From the NCBI GenBank assembly GCA_030640565.1, contig DAOWJD010000053.1, forward strand, positions 1 to 15,947: a stretch of DNA of 15,947 nucleotides. The letters run 5' to 3'. Below, piece by piece: positions 5,833-12,950 of this stretch (within the stretch, counting starts at the first letter, position 1; every line of letters begins with the position of its first letter). The notes below the pieces were generated by a model, which was not told the DNA's origin, made no database searches, and saw only the letters and a list, made by a program, of their open reading frames with translations. This DNA comes from Nanobdellota archaeon. Its GTDB lineage: Archaea; Nanobdellota; Nanobdellia; Pacearchaeales; GW2011-AR1. Position numbers and translations under genes: made by a program.

Positions 5833-6492
5833 TTATTTAAATAAATTAGGTTTATTCCCAATTATTGCAGCCCATACTCCTATTTCATATGTTTTTATTT
5901 TTTGCAATCCACATTTTTTGAATAGTTCTACAATTTTCTTAGGGTTCATCCTTTCAAAAACCCATTTATTTGTAATAGTTCTGTCTTCATTTATATCTTT
6001 TATTTTAAATCCAAGGTAATGATAATATTTTTTGAGAAATTCTGTTGTTTTCTTATCCCTTTTCCATGTGGACACCATAATAGTGCCTTTTGGTTTTGTT
6101 ACTCTTAGAATCTCTCTTAAAAATCTCTCTTTTTCATCTATAGATCCTAGAGTGTTATACGTTGAGTAAGAAACATCAAATTTATTGTTGCCAAAAGTCA
6201 TGTTGAATGCATTCATATAGAGGACTTTCACGTTTTTTATTTTAGAAAGTTTCTTCTTTGCAGCTTTTATCATTTTGGGGTCATTGTCAATGCAAACAAT
6301 CTCTTTGCAGAATTTAGCTAATTTGTCTGCAGGTCTCCCTGGACCACAGCCAACATCTAAAACCTTTTTATCCTTACAAATCTTTTTTAATAAAACTAAT
6401 TCTTTCGCAAAGGTTTTCTTCATCTCTGGTAAAGGTGCATCAATGGCTTTTATTTGTTCAAAAAAATAGTTCTGTTTTTTAGGTCTGCTCAT
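5833..6492 (-). CDS. class I SAM-dependent methyltransferase
   Basis: A 219-residue Rossmann-fold methyltransferase. Motif I is VLDVGCGPG (residues 44-52), which binds S-adenosylmethionine. An acidic residue at the end of strand 2 (CIDNDP, Asp69) would contact the ribose. KFDVSYSTYNTLG (105-117) forms the motif IV region, and ILRVTKPKGTIMVSTW is the typical post-IV strand. There is no DNA-type NPPY/SPPY motif, so the substrate is probably a small molecule, lipid, RNA or protein; it cannot be told from sequence. Its ATG overlaps the stop of the preceding 91-residue membrane protein gene by one base (TAATG), so the two are translationally coupled. That makes a membrane-related substrate worth considering, but only as inference. 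Confidence 0.85.
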   Translation of the reverse strand: MSRPKKQNYFFEQIKAIDAPLPEMKKTFAKELVLLKKICKDKKVLDVGCGPGRPADKLAKFCKEIVCIDNDPKMIKAAKKKLSKIKNVKVLYMNAFNMTFGNNKFDVSYSTYNTLGSIDEKERFLREILRVTKPKGTIMVSTWKRDKKTTEFLKKYYHYLGFKIKDINEDRTITNKWVFERMNPKKIVELFKKCGLQKIKTYEIGVWAAIIGNKPNLFK

Positions 6493-6767
6493 TATTTCTT
6501 CCTGACATAAACTTTTGATACTTTAAACGACTTATACAGCCCCTCTAAGATATCTGTACCAGCATAACCAGCTAATAGACTCAAACGAGGGTCAAAATCA
6601 AATATGATTCCTACAAAGATTCCAATTATCACAGCAATCACAACAGTAATTATATAATATGCCCATAGAATTCTCCGTCGCAAAGATAATGCTTTAAGCA
6701 AGCCAACAACACCTCTTGTCAAACCACCAATCCCCCCAAGCAGTCCTGCAAGAACAATTCCGTCCAT
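6492..6767 (-). CDS. small membrane protein, unknown
   Basis: A 91-residue protein. It begins with a Gly-rich hydrophobic segment (residues 4-24, IVLAGLLGGIGGLTRGVVGLL), then a basic RRR, then a strong membrane segment at about 34-56 (ILWAYYIITVVIAVIIGIFVGII). A DFDPR loop, LLAGYAGTD and a basic tail follow. A GAGGT Shine-Dalgarno sequence lies about six bases before the ATG at 6767. The layout vaguely recalls small holin-like or channel-like proteins, but I have no firm family assignment. It overlaps the methyltransferase gene by one base and lies 26 bases after another small membrane protein gene, forming a probable three-gene operon. Confidence 0.65.
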   Translation of the reverse strand: MDGIVLAGLLGGIGGLTRGVVGLLKALSLRRRILWAYYIITVVIAVIIGIFVGIIFDFDPRLSLLAGYAGTDILEGLYKSFKVSKVYVRKK

Positions 6768-6793
6768 TTTCTAACCTCTTTTATCACTCATTT

Positions 6794-7039
6794 TTATTTC
6801 TTTTTTAATTTTGCGATTATATCTATTATGGCAATAACTACTCCAATTCCCATTAAACTATAACTCACCACTCTGCCTTCTCCAACAAAAAGAACTCCTG
6901 CAAAGACAAATGCGAAAGCAAGAGCTGCTAATGGGGTGAGTTTTGCTTCCCTCTTATTTTTCTTTATTAAAAATACAAGTAAGACGATGATAGCTAAGAT
7001 GATGATAGCTAAAAGGATGTAGATTTGTGACGCGTCCAT
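6794..7039 (-). CDS. three-helix membrane protein, unknown
   Basis: An 81-residue protein with three hydrophobic segments. They lie at about residues 6-25 (YILLAIIILAIIVLLVFLIK), 36-53 (PLAALAFAFVFAGVLFVG) and 58-77 (VSYSLMGIGVVIAIIDIIAK), with basic residues KKNKR after the first. The start at ATG 7039 is preceded by GGTG at four bases and by an A/T-rich TATA-like box at about 7051-7062. It is the first gene of a likely operon with the 91-residue membrane protein and the methyltransferase. No function can be assigned. Confidence 0.65.
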   Translation of the reverse strand: MDASQIYILLAIIILAIIVLLVFLIKKNKREAKLTPLAALAFAFVFAGVLFVGEGRVVSYSLMGIGVVIAIIDIIAKLKKK

Positions 7040-7078
7040 GAATCACCAAAGAAAATATAATTCATAAGTGTTTTGGTT

Positions 7079-7705
7079 TTAAGCAGAGGGTAATCTTTCT
7101 CCAAACTTTCTTAGAAATTTTTCACTTATTTGGGATTTATCAATCTGCCAATAAGGGTGTTCTCTATCAGATCTTCTTCTTTCTTCCGTCATTTTTATCT
7201 TCTCGTGGCCATTTATGATTGCTTTTATTCTGCTTTCTTTTCCTTTCTCTGTTGCAGCTCTGCCAAAAATTACATTGGAAAGTCCTCGAGAGTACGCATA
7301 CTCAAAGATGCATGGTTTTGCTAACCATATTTTTCCTCTGGATTCTAAGTTAAAACCCTCTAATTCTGTTCCAGGGATTTGTCCTTTATTATATATTGTA
7401 ATATTTCCTTCAAAAATAATCTTCTTCTTAGGAGTTCCATAAATTTTATCTCCTGGTTCTATCACCCCATTTACCCCTCTACTTCTATCAAAAAGAATTA
7501 CTCTTGCTAGATGTTTTGCTGCTGTTGCACACACACGATACCCCTTAATATTTTGATCAAGAATTTCCATTCCAAAAAATTCTATTAATTCTGTCTGAGC
7601 ATTATACCTTGTAGAGGATTCACAATATCCTTCTTTAGGGGGTCTTTTCCAAGGAAATAAATTTCTCTGAGTTAAGAAAATTCCTTGATTCTTTTCTTTT
7701 GCCAT
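7079..7705 (-). CDS. unknown soluble protein
   Basis: A 208-residue soluble protein I do not recognise. It has no membrane segment or signal peptide. The middle (about residues 55-165) mixes strands and short helices. It includes CATAAKHLARVILFDRSRG, GVIEPGDKIYGTPKKKIIFE and a Gly/Asn-containing stretch, GLSNVIFGRAATEKGKESR. The C-terminus is charged (EERRRSDREHPYWQ). No complete catalytic motif is evident. A TATA-like box at 7725-7734 lies 25 bases before ATG 7705 and there is no Shine-Dalgarno, so it is probably a leaderless single gene. The continuous ORF with matching promoter spacing makes it a real gene. Confidence 0.65.
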   Translation of the reverse strand: MAKEKNQGIFLTQRNLFPWKRPPKEGYCESSTRYNAQTELIEFFGMEILDQNIKGYRVCATAAKHLARVILFDRSRGVNGVIEPGDKIYGTPKKKIIFEGNITIYNKGQIPGTELEGFNLESRGKIWLAKPCIFEYAYSRGLSNVIFGRAATEKGKESRIKAIINGHEKIKMTEERRRSDREHPYWQIDKSQISEKFLRKFGERLPSA

Positions 7706-7724
7706 AAATAAAAAGATGTATTTT

Positions 7725-7734
7725 CTTTTTTAAG
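7725..7734 (-). promoter_or_regulatory. TATA-like box
   Basis: CTTAAAAAAG on the minus strand is centred 25 bases upstream of the ATG at 7705. Confidence 0.45.
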
Positions 7735-7766
7735 GATTATCGTGATACAGAAGGGGGTTTTGGTTC

Positions 7767-8072
7767 TCACTCTCTTTGAGATTCTGGTGAGGGCTTATAG
7801 TCTTTGAAAAGATTCCTCTCCTTTTTATTTATTCTTAGTTTTCCAAGAGTATCAATGTAAATTATTTTTCTGGGATATTCTCCTAACTCATGAATTTCTA
7901 AGTGAATAGCATATATATGAAGAGGGGCCTTATCCCCTTTTATTTCAACAAAAATTTTCTGTCCTTCTTTTAATCTTTCTTCGAGATATTTAGCCCTGTC
8001 TATAAATTCAGGAAGTTTTTCATCAAATGTAAATCTCTTAACTGTTTCTATGATGGTTTCTTCTATTGGCAT
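7767..8072 (-). CDS. unknown small soluble protein
   Basis: A 101-residue protein with an N-terminal amphipathic helix region (IEETIIETVKRF...FIDRAKYLEERLKEG) followed by beta-strand-like segments (KIFVEIKG, LHIYAIHLEIHELG, RKIIYIDTLGKLRI) and a charged tail. The pattern suggests a compact alpha/beta domain; no active site can be named. The ATG at 8072 is 25 bases from a CTTAAAAACC box with no Shine-Dalgarno sequence, which supports a leaderless start. It lies 51 bases downstream of the helicase gene but has its own promoter. Confidence 0.6.
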   Translation of the reverse strand: MPIEETIIETVKRFTFDEKLPEFIDRAKYLEERLKEGQKIFVEIKGDKAPLHIYAIHLEIHELGEYPRKIIYIDTLGKLRINKKERNLFKDYKPSPESQRE

Positions 8073-8091
8073 GTTTTTCTGATTGTTTTGG

Positions 8092-8101
8092 GGTTTTTAA
8101 G
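8092..8101 (-). promoter_or_regulatory. TATA-like box
   Basis: CTTAAAAACC on the minus strand, centred 25 bases upstream of the ATG at 8072. Confidence 0.45.
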
Positions 8102-8123
8102 AATTGTTGTTGTATGGAAAACG

Positions 8124-10148
8124 TTAAATCCTAAGAATTTTTCTGTTCATTGATTGTACATCTCTCACAGCTTCTAAAACCCTGGAATCTGGAGATAAAA
8201 CAAAAACATGGTCTTCTTGAGAGCGTAAAGCTCTGTATAAACGCTGCAAGAATTCTCTTCTTGCTTTATCCTTGTAGAAATCCCAAAAATATTGTGGATG
8301 TGTCTTCTTTAAGATTTTCCAAAACGTATTCTGTGTATTGGGGTTTGGATATTTTGTGAACAACACTGAACAACATGTATCTCCTGGAAAATCAACTCCT
8401 CTAGAACATTTTGTGCTGTATAAAATATTAGATAACTTTTTTTTAAATTCAGAAATTAATCTCCCTATTTTATCGCTTTTCTGCAATTCAATTAGTGCTT
8501 CACGTGATATCAAACCTTTAAGAGAAAATTTGATTGTTTCCTCATCACTTGGCAAATCAGTAAATGCATTTACATGAATTAATGTGGGTCTTGTGGCTTT
8601 TTCAATGCAATCAGATAACACCTTAAAATAATTCTCTTTGGTAATATGCTCTGAATTAAAATTACTATATTTACAATCAAATTCTTTTCCTGTTTGATGG
8701 ATTTCAATTGTTCCGGGAAGAATTGTTTCAGCTTCAACAGTTTTGTAATCAGTAATGCCAAACACATTTTCTAAGACGGTTTTTGAGTGCAATGTTCCTG
8801 ACATAAACACAAAAGCCTTGTTTTTATCTAAAATTTCCTGCAATCTTTTGGATAGGTTTGTAGTAACAAGATTAACATACAAATTTTTTTCATATTCTCT
8901 ATAGGTTAAATAAGTATCATCAAGAAAATCTTCAAATTGCCTTGCAATCTCAAGGACTTTACTGACATAATTAGAAGCAGAATCATCAGAATAAGTTTCT
9001 GACTCAAGATTTCCATCTCTTAGCATCAAAGATAAAATCTTGCGTATATTTGTGTCCTTTATATGAAAAATTTTATTTACATCTACTCCTGTTGCTTTTT
9101 TGTTTTTCTCTTCTAATTTAATCAATTTGATAATTTCATCCACAAGATCCATGGTATCATCGTGCTCTGAATAAAGATTAGCTAATGAATTTTTCAAGCG
9201 GTCCAGGTTTAGTTCACTTTGACTGGAAAAACTATCTAAAAATTCATCTGCTTCATCAATAATATCTATTTCTGTTTCTGGTTTTCTATCCAGGCTAGTT
9301 TCAATTTTATATTTTGCTGCATTAAAAATTATCACGTCTGAATCAAGATATGCTTCATATTGGTCATAATAAGAACATCCTTCTTTCCTGTGATAAAAAA
9401 TGAAATCTGTGTCTTTCAAACCTTTATATGATTTAATTTTAGCATCTGGCAGATTCATGTTATATTTAGAAGGTATGATTGGGCTCCAGTAAGGATTTAC
9501 AGGGGCAATTGAAATTCTTTTTAATTGATTAAAATTAGTCAAGGCGCTTTTGTGCTGTATTAATGTGTTTTTCTCGTAATATTCCTTAATTATCTTAAAA
9601 TTTTTTTCAATAAGCTGGATTGTGTCTGGTAAAAAGGGATCTGCGCATGAAATTCCAGGCATAAATACAGAATCATGATTAGCTCGGCCTGTAATCATTG
9701 AAATTCTTAATTTTTCTTTATTCGGTTTTAGAAGAAACATCTTTTCCATATAATCTTCTTGATATTGTCTTTGCAGGCCTTTAACAGGAACTACAACAGC
9801 TGCCTTTCCAAGGACACGGGCGATGTTTAATGCAATTGCAGATTTCCCTGTTCCGCAAACACCGTGCAGGAAGATGATTTTTGTCCCGCCTTGAACAAGC
9901 TGCACAACTTCTTCAACAACATCTTCTTGTGTTTTACCATTTGAAAATCTCAGGGGCTCTAGTTTCTGGTTGTCTTTATACAAACTCCAGTATTTAGTGT
10001 CCTGAGAATTGTCAAATTTCTGGGAATATGATTGTTTTGTTGCTTTATTAGTTTTCAAAAGGGATTGTTCTGGTTGGTCGCTTCTATCGAATAGTTTGTC
10101 GTCAATCCCTATAAATTTGCCTTGTGAATCAAATCTTAATTCAGTCAT
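8124..10148 (-). CDS. XPD/DinG-like superfamily 2 helicase
   Basis: A 674-residue ATP-dependent helicase-like protein. In order: a Q-rich variable N-terminus (1-70), Walker A GVCGTGKS (96-103), DEAD box DIIDEADEF (Asp298-Asp301), and a motif III-like FMSGTLHSK (450-453 = SGTL). Then come a motif V-like CSRGVDFPGD (581-590) followed by LFTKYPNPN, and motif VI QRLYRALR (635-642). The GVDFPGD...YPNPN and SGTL motifs are characteristic of the XPD/DinG/Rad3 branch. XPD carries a four-cysteine Fe-S cluster between Walker A and B; here only Cys168 and Cys258 are found there besides Cys98 in Walker A, so a canonical cluster seems absent. The gene is divergent from a TdeIII-type nuclease across 82 bases. 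Role in repair or defence is open. Confidence 0.8.
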   Translation of the reverse strand: MTELRFDSQGKFIGIDDKLFDRSDQPEQSLLKTNKATKQSYSQKFDNSQDTKYWSLYKDNQKLEPLRFSNGKTQEDVVEEVVQLVQGGTKIIFLHGVCGTGKSAIALNIARVLGKAAVVVPVKGLQRQYQEDYMEKMFLLKPNKEKLRISMITGRANHDSVFMPGISCADPFLPDTIQLIEKNFKIIKEYYEKNTLIQHKSALTNFNQLKRISIAPVNPYWSPIIPSKYNMNLPDAKIKSYKGLKDTDFIFYHRKEGCSYYDQYEAYLDSDVIIFNAAKYKIETSLDRKPETEIDIIDEADEFLDSFSSQSELNLDRLKNSLANLYSEHDDTMDLVDEIIKLIKLEEKNKKATGVDVNKIFHIKDTNIRKILSLMLRDGNLESETYSDDSASNYVSKVLEIARQFEDFLDDTYLTYREYEKNLYVNLVTTNLSKRLQEILDKNKAFVFMSGTLHSKTVLENVFGITDYKTVEAETILPGTIEIHQTGKEFDCKYSNFNSEHITKENYFKVLSDCIEKATRPTLIHVNAFTDLPSDEETIKFSLKGLISREALIELQKSDKIGRLISEFKKKLSNILYSTKCSRGVDFPGDTCCSVLFTKYPNPNTQNTFWKILKKTHPQYFWDFYKDKARREFLQRLYRALRSQEDHVFVLSPDSRVLEAVRDVQSMNRKILRI

Positions 10149-10168
10149 GATGATATGCTAATCAGCCA

Positions 10169-10180
10169 GATTTAAAAGAT
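10169..10180 (-). promoter_or_regulatory. TATA-like box of the helicase gene
   Basis: ATCTTTTAAATC on the minus strand, centred 26 bases before the ATG at 10148. It shares the 82-base divergent region with the restriction endonuclease promoter. Confidence 0.5.
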
Positions 10181-10199
10181 TTCCTTCTTATTGCGAAAG

Positions 10200-10209
10200 G
10201 GTTAAAAGT
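10200..10209 (+). promoter_or_regulatory. TATA-like box of the restriction endonuclease gene
   Basis: GGTTAAAAGT is centred about 26 bases before the ATG at 10231. An AAGGA close to the start could act as a weak ribosome site, but it would lie very near the predicted transcript end. Confidence 0.45.
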
Positions 10210-10230
10210 CTTGTGGTTCTTTAAGGAAAT

Positions 10231-10998
10231 ATGGACAGTGAAACAAAAACTAAAATAAAAGACCTGTTGAGGGTTAAAATAGAAGGAAAATTAGTCAATT
10301 ACGAAAGAGAAACTTCTTCTATGCCTTTTTTAGCTAAAATCATGCAGGATTCTAAAAAAGTTGCCGCATACTCTTTTATTCATTCTTTAGCAACTTCTTT
10401 AGGAATGTCAATTTACGAACAAATTGCTAAAATCATTGCAGAATCCAAATACGATAAAGTAATAACTAGTTATGATGTGGTTGGAGAAATTTCTAATGAA
10501 GAGAATATGATAGTTTCTAAGATTATGCAAGAAATTAAGAATAAAACTAGGAAAGCTAATAAAGAGGAAGAGATTAAAGAAATACTTAAGTGTGAAAAGA
10601 AGGAAGGAAGGAAGATTAAAGTAAGGGCGGATCTTTTTCTAGAAAAAGAGGGGAAAGAATATTATTTTGAAATAAAAACGGCTAAACCAAATATAGATGT
10701 TTTTAGTAAATCTAAACAAAAATTGTTAGAATGGGTAGCATTAAGAAATAAAAAAATTGTAAGTGCATTAGCAATTCCTTACAACCCTTATCATCCTAAA
10801 CCATATGATAGATTTACAATTCAAGGAGTTTTAGATATTAAAGAAGAATTATATGTAGCTGAAGATTTTTGGGATTTGTTAGGGGGCTCTGGAACATATA
10901 AAGAATTACTAAAAATTTTCGATCAAGTAGGAAAGGAACTAAAAGAAAAAATTCAAAAAAAGATAGAAGATGTAGCAACGAAAAAGATGGAAATTTAG
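10231..10998 (+). CDS. TdeIII-family type II restriction endonuclease
   Basis: A 255-residue protein matching the TdeIII family of type II restriction enzymes; the founding member recognises GGNCC. The diagnostic N-terminal block runs MPFLAKIMQD...AYSFIHSLATSLGMSIYEQIAKIIA (residues 31-70). The PD-(D/E)XK catalytic core is visible as VRADLFL (Asp134) and YYFEIKTAKPN (Glu147, Lys149). A C-terminal DLLGGSGTYKELL (216-227) also fits. It would cut foreign DNA in the cytoplasm. The 3' end overlaps by four bases with a convergent DNA methyltransferase gene, its likely modification partner. The promoter faces the helicase promoter. The gene is full length with all catalytic residues, so it is probably active; specificity is inferred only from the family. 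Confidence 0.85.
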   Translation: MDSETKTKIKDLLRVKIEGKLVNYERETSSMPFLAKIMQDSKKVAAYSFIHSLATSLGMSIYEQIAKIIAESKYDKVITSYDVVGEISNEENMIVSKIMQEIKNKTRKANKEEEIKEILKCEKKEGRKIKVRADLFLEKEGKEYYFEIKTAKPNIDVFSKSKQKLLEWVALRNKKIVSALAIPYNPYHPKPYDRFTIQGVLDIKEELYVAEDFWDLLGGSGTYKELLKIFDQVGKELKEKIQKKIEDVATKKMEI

Positions 10999-12161
10999 GC
11001 TTTCTCTAAATAATAAATACTTTCTGAAAATTTAGTGTTATCTCTTTCTGTTCTATACATCACTGGCCTATGAAAAACATCCTTTATGATAAAACCACTC
11101 TTCTCTGCAATTTCAAGATACATGTTAAACTTATCATTTATCACGATAAAAACCTTGGCTTTGTTTTTTAGATAAGGCTTCATATTCTTTAGCACGGATA
11201 TGATTCCTTTTTTATAATCTTCTCTTGCTCTTACACTCTTTCCATTAAACATAGGCCCTATTTCTCTTTTATTATTATTTTTTAAATCAAAAAGTTCATA
11301 TGCATATTTGTGTTGATCATGATAATCTATTAACCCAATGTAAGGAGGAGAAGTAAAAATCCCATTAATACTTTTTTTTGGGAGAGGTAACTTTATCTCC
11401 CTACTATCTCCTTGAAGAATGATTATTTTTTTATTTGTTCTTAGTTTTTGGAATTCTTTCAATCTTTTTATAGTATCCAAACTATATCTATTAATAAATT
11501 TCATTGCTTCATCAACAGGTTCACAATCTCTCTTATGTTTAATACACCAATATTTTTTCTTAATTGGTTTTTTTGGCCTAGCTAAATCATAGTGGGGTAC
11601 TTGCCTTGCTGATCTAGTAGACCTACTTAAGATAATTTTCAAAATATCTTGATTTTTATAATCTTTAATTAAATTTCTATAAAATAATATCTCTTTTAAT
11701 GCTCTTTTAGAAAACCAAGAATTAAAATATTCGCTATTTATTTTTAGATTGGGAATATTTTCTTTTGACCATTTTTTCTGTTTACTTTTTAGAAAAGTGC
11801 TGAATCTTTGAGTTTTCTTTAAGATATCTCTTATTTCATTTTCTACTTCTTCCAGATTATATTGTTTTGTTTTTATTTTACAAATTAGAGTATTAAACAC
11901 AGATAATTCTGTTCCAATAGAATTCATTCCTAAAATATTTGCTTCTACTAATGTTGTTCCTGATCCCACAAAAGGATCAAGTATCCAATCATCTTTTTTG
12001 AAATATTTTTTTAAAAAAACTTCAACTAATTGAGGGATAAATTTTCCCAAATAAGGATGTAGTCTATGAACATGTTTTGTCCTCTCAAATTCTCTTATAT
12101 CTGAAAAAGAGAGGTCTACTCTAAAATTATTTGTGTTTTTAGTTTTCCATTCCTCTTTCAT
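10995..12161 (-). CDS. DNA methyltransferase (TSPPY type), modification partner of the TdeIII-like nuclease
   Basis: A 388-residue DNA amino-methyltransferase. Motif X and motif I are adjacent: HRLHPYLGKFIPQLVEVFL (32-50) and LDPFVGSGTTLVEA (61-74), which binds S-adenosylmethionine. The catalytic motif IV FTSPPYIGL lies at about 269-277. Ser/Thr-Pro-Pro-Tyr usually marks N4-cytosine methylation, though N6-adenine cannot be excluded. Motif I precedes motif IV with about 200 residues between them, where target recognition probably sits; this segment holds WCIKHKRDC (Cys206, Cys213). The order is alpha-like. It overlaps the convergent restriction endonuclease by four bases. Just upstream, two bases away, is a possible 45-residue membrane ORF with its own ribosome site, so the two may be co-transcribed. 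Confidence 0.87.
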   Translation of the reverse strand: MKEEWKTKNTNNFRVDLSFSDIREFERTKHVHRLHPYLGKFIPQLVEVFLKKYFKKDDWILDPFVGSGTTLVEANILGMNSIGTELSVFNTLICKIKTKQYNLEEVENEIRDILKKTQRFSTFLKSKQKKWSKENIPNLKINSEYFNSWFSKRALKEILFYRNLIKDYKNQDILKIILSRSTRSARQVPHYDLARPKKPIKKKYWCIKHKRDCEPVDEAMKFINRYSLDTIKRLKEFQKLRTNKKIIILQGDSREIKLPLPKKSINGIFTSPPYIGLIDYHDQHKYAYELFDLKNNNKREIGPMFNGKSVRAREDYKKGIISVLKNMKPYLKNKAKVFIVINDKFNMYLEIAEKSGFIIKDVFHRPVMYRTERDNTKFSESIYYLEKA

Positions 12162-12163
12162 AA

Positions 12164-12301
12164 TTATTTAATACCCAACAATTTTTTAAACTCTTCGGCC
12201 CACTTTCCAATGACATCCTCAAACAAAGTCACAATAGCAAATATAAAAAACGCACCGAGAAAACCCAAAGCAAAAGCTTCTTTATGGTAACACAGAGTCA
12301 C
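12164..12301 (-). CDS. possible 45-residue single-pass membrane protein
   Basis: A short ORF starts at GTG 12301-12299 and ends at TAA 12166-12164, two bases before the methyltransferase ATG. The product has a short polar start (VTLCYHKEAF), one hydrophobic segment (ALGFLGAFFIFAIVTLF), and an amphipathic charged tail (EDVIGKWAEEFKKLLGIK). A GGAG at 12310-12307 sits five bases before the GTG, good Shine-Dalgarno spacing, and a TATA-like box lies at 12341-12350. The frame is open without a stop for about 90 bases further upstream but has no ATG there. I do not recognise it. Support comes from the ribosome site, the coherent membrane-plus-helix pattern and the tight spacing to the methyltransferase. 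It could still be a chance ORF. Confidence 0.45.
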   Translation of the reverse strand: MTLCYHKEAFALGFLGAFFIFAIVTLFEDVIGKWAEEFKKLLGIK

Positions 12302-12308
12302 TTTATCT

Positions 12309-12331
12309 CCTATTAGTATATTACTATTAGG
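12309..12331. promoter_or_regulatory. imperfect 23-bp palindrome in the methyltransferase promoter
   Basis: CCTATTAGTA-TAT-TACTATTAGG: 10-base arms with one mismatch around a three-base centre. It lies between the TATA-like box (12341-12350) and the GTG start of the small ORF, and its edge overlaps the GGAG ribosome site. It could be an operator, or in RNA a hairpin masking that site. Confidence 0.5.
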
Positions 12332-12340
12332 TATATATTG

Positions 12341-12350
12341 CTTATAAATT
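12341..12350 (-). promoter_or_regulatory. TATA-like box of the methyltransferase unit
   Basis: AATTTATAAG on the minus strand predicts initiation near 12320. That leaves a leader of about 19 bases that contains the Shine-Dalgarno GGAG of the small ORF. Confidence 0.4.
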
Positions 12351-12376
12351 CTTTTAACTACTCCAACATAACTAAG

Positions 12377-12384
12377 TTTATATA
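12377..12384 (+). promoter_or_regulatory. TATA-like box of the zinc ribbon gene
   Basis: TTTATATA is centred about 27 bases before the ATG at 12408. There is no properly spaced Shine-Dalgarno sequence, so the transcript is probably leaderless. Confidence 0.5.
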
Positions 12385-12407
12385 CTTCTAATCATATATT
12401 ATTAGGT

Positions 12408-12557
12408 ATGGGAAGAATCAAACTAAACGGATATAAATGTGAACGTTGTGGACACAAATGGATTCCTAGAGATAAAAAGAAGCCTCTTGTATGCCCTAAA
12501 TGTAAAAGCCCTTATTGGGATAGGAAGCGGAAAATAGTTAAATTTCGAAAAACTTAA
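12408..12557 (+). CDS. small zinc-ribbon protein
   Basis: A 49-residue protein. It has two CxxC knuckles, CERC (Cys11, Cys14) and CPKC (Cys29, Cys32), separated by 14 residues, forming a single zinc ribbon. An N-terminal MGRIKLNGYK and a basic tail (DRKRKIVKFRKT) complete it. This architecture is widespread among very small archaeal proteins that bind nucleic acid or act as adaptors, but the specific role is unknown. The ATG at 12408 is placed by the first in-frame start after the TATA-like box. The next gene, a PH-like protein, begins six bases after its stop, so they are probably one operon. It is divergent from the methyltransferase unit. Confidence 0.8.
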   Translation: MGRIKLNGYKCERCGHKWIPRDKKKPLVCPKCKSPYWDRKRKIVKFRKT

Positions 12558-12563
12558 TATTAA

Positions 12564-12890
12564 ATGAGTGTCCATGAATTTCTTGCTCCAGATGAAACAA
12601 TCAAGTATAGTAGTAATGATCCTGTAGGGTTTATGGGTAGTGTTTTTGATTTTCATATAACAAATAAGAGATTGATTTGGCACAAAAAAACAGGCCTCCT
12701 TTTTAAAAAGAACCATTTTATAGCAGAAGTTCTTGATAAAGTTACAAATATAGAATTCAAAGAAGAAGGTATATTTAATAAAAAAGGTACAATCATAATA
12801 GTTCTCGGAGATAGGAAAAAAGAATTCACTGGCAAGCTAAAGAATATTAGGGTGTTATATGGAGAAGTGCAAGCACTAATGACTTTCTAA
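12564..12890 (+). CDS. PH-like domain protein
   Basis: A 108-residue protein with the look of a bacterial-type pleckstrin-homology domain (bPH/GRAM-like). A short N-terminal segment, FLAPDETIKYSSNDPVG, precedes a strand with TNKRLIWHKK, where the T-x-x-R-L-I/V pattern is typical of these domains. Further strands (AEVLDKVTNIEFKE, GTIIIVLGDRKKEF) and a C-terminal helix (NIRVLYGEVQAL) follow. There is no membrane segment. Such domains usually bind lipids or partner proteins. It starts six bases after the zinc ribbon gene and therefore probably shares its promoter. The assignment rests on pattern recognition alone and is moderate. Confidence 0.6.
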   Translation: MSVHEFLAPDETIKYSSNDPVGFMGSVFDFHITNKRLIWHKKTGLLFKKNHFIAEVLDKVTNIEFKEEGIFNKKGTIIIVLGDRKKEFTGKLKNIRVLYGEVQALMTF

Positions 12891-12950
12891 AATGACTCGC
12901 TCAATACTAAATAATGGTGATGGAGAGGTTTGTGGAGTTTTAGGTTAGAA

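Noticed and set aside
8150..8767. Short ORFs on both strands inside the helicase gene
   Set aside because: They lie in other frames of a continuous helicase gene with conserved motifs V and VI in this region.
12423..12835. Minus-strand ORFs of 97 and 60 residues (12423-12716 and 12653-12835)
   Set aside because: They are antisense to the zinc ribbon and PH-like genes and have no promoter or ribosome site.
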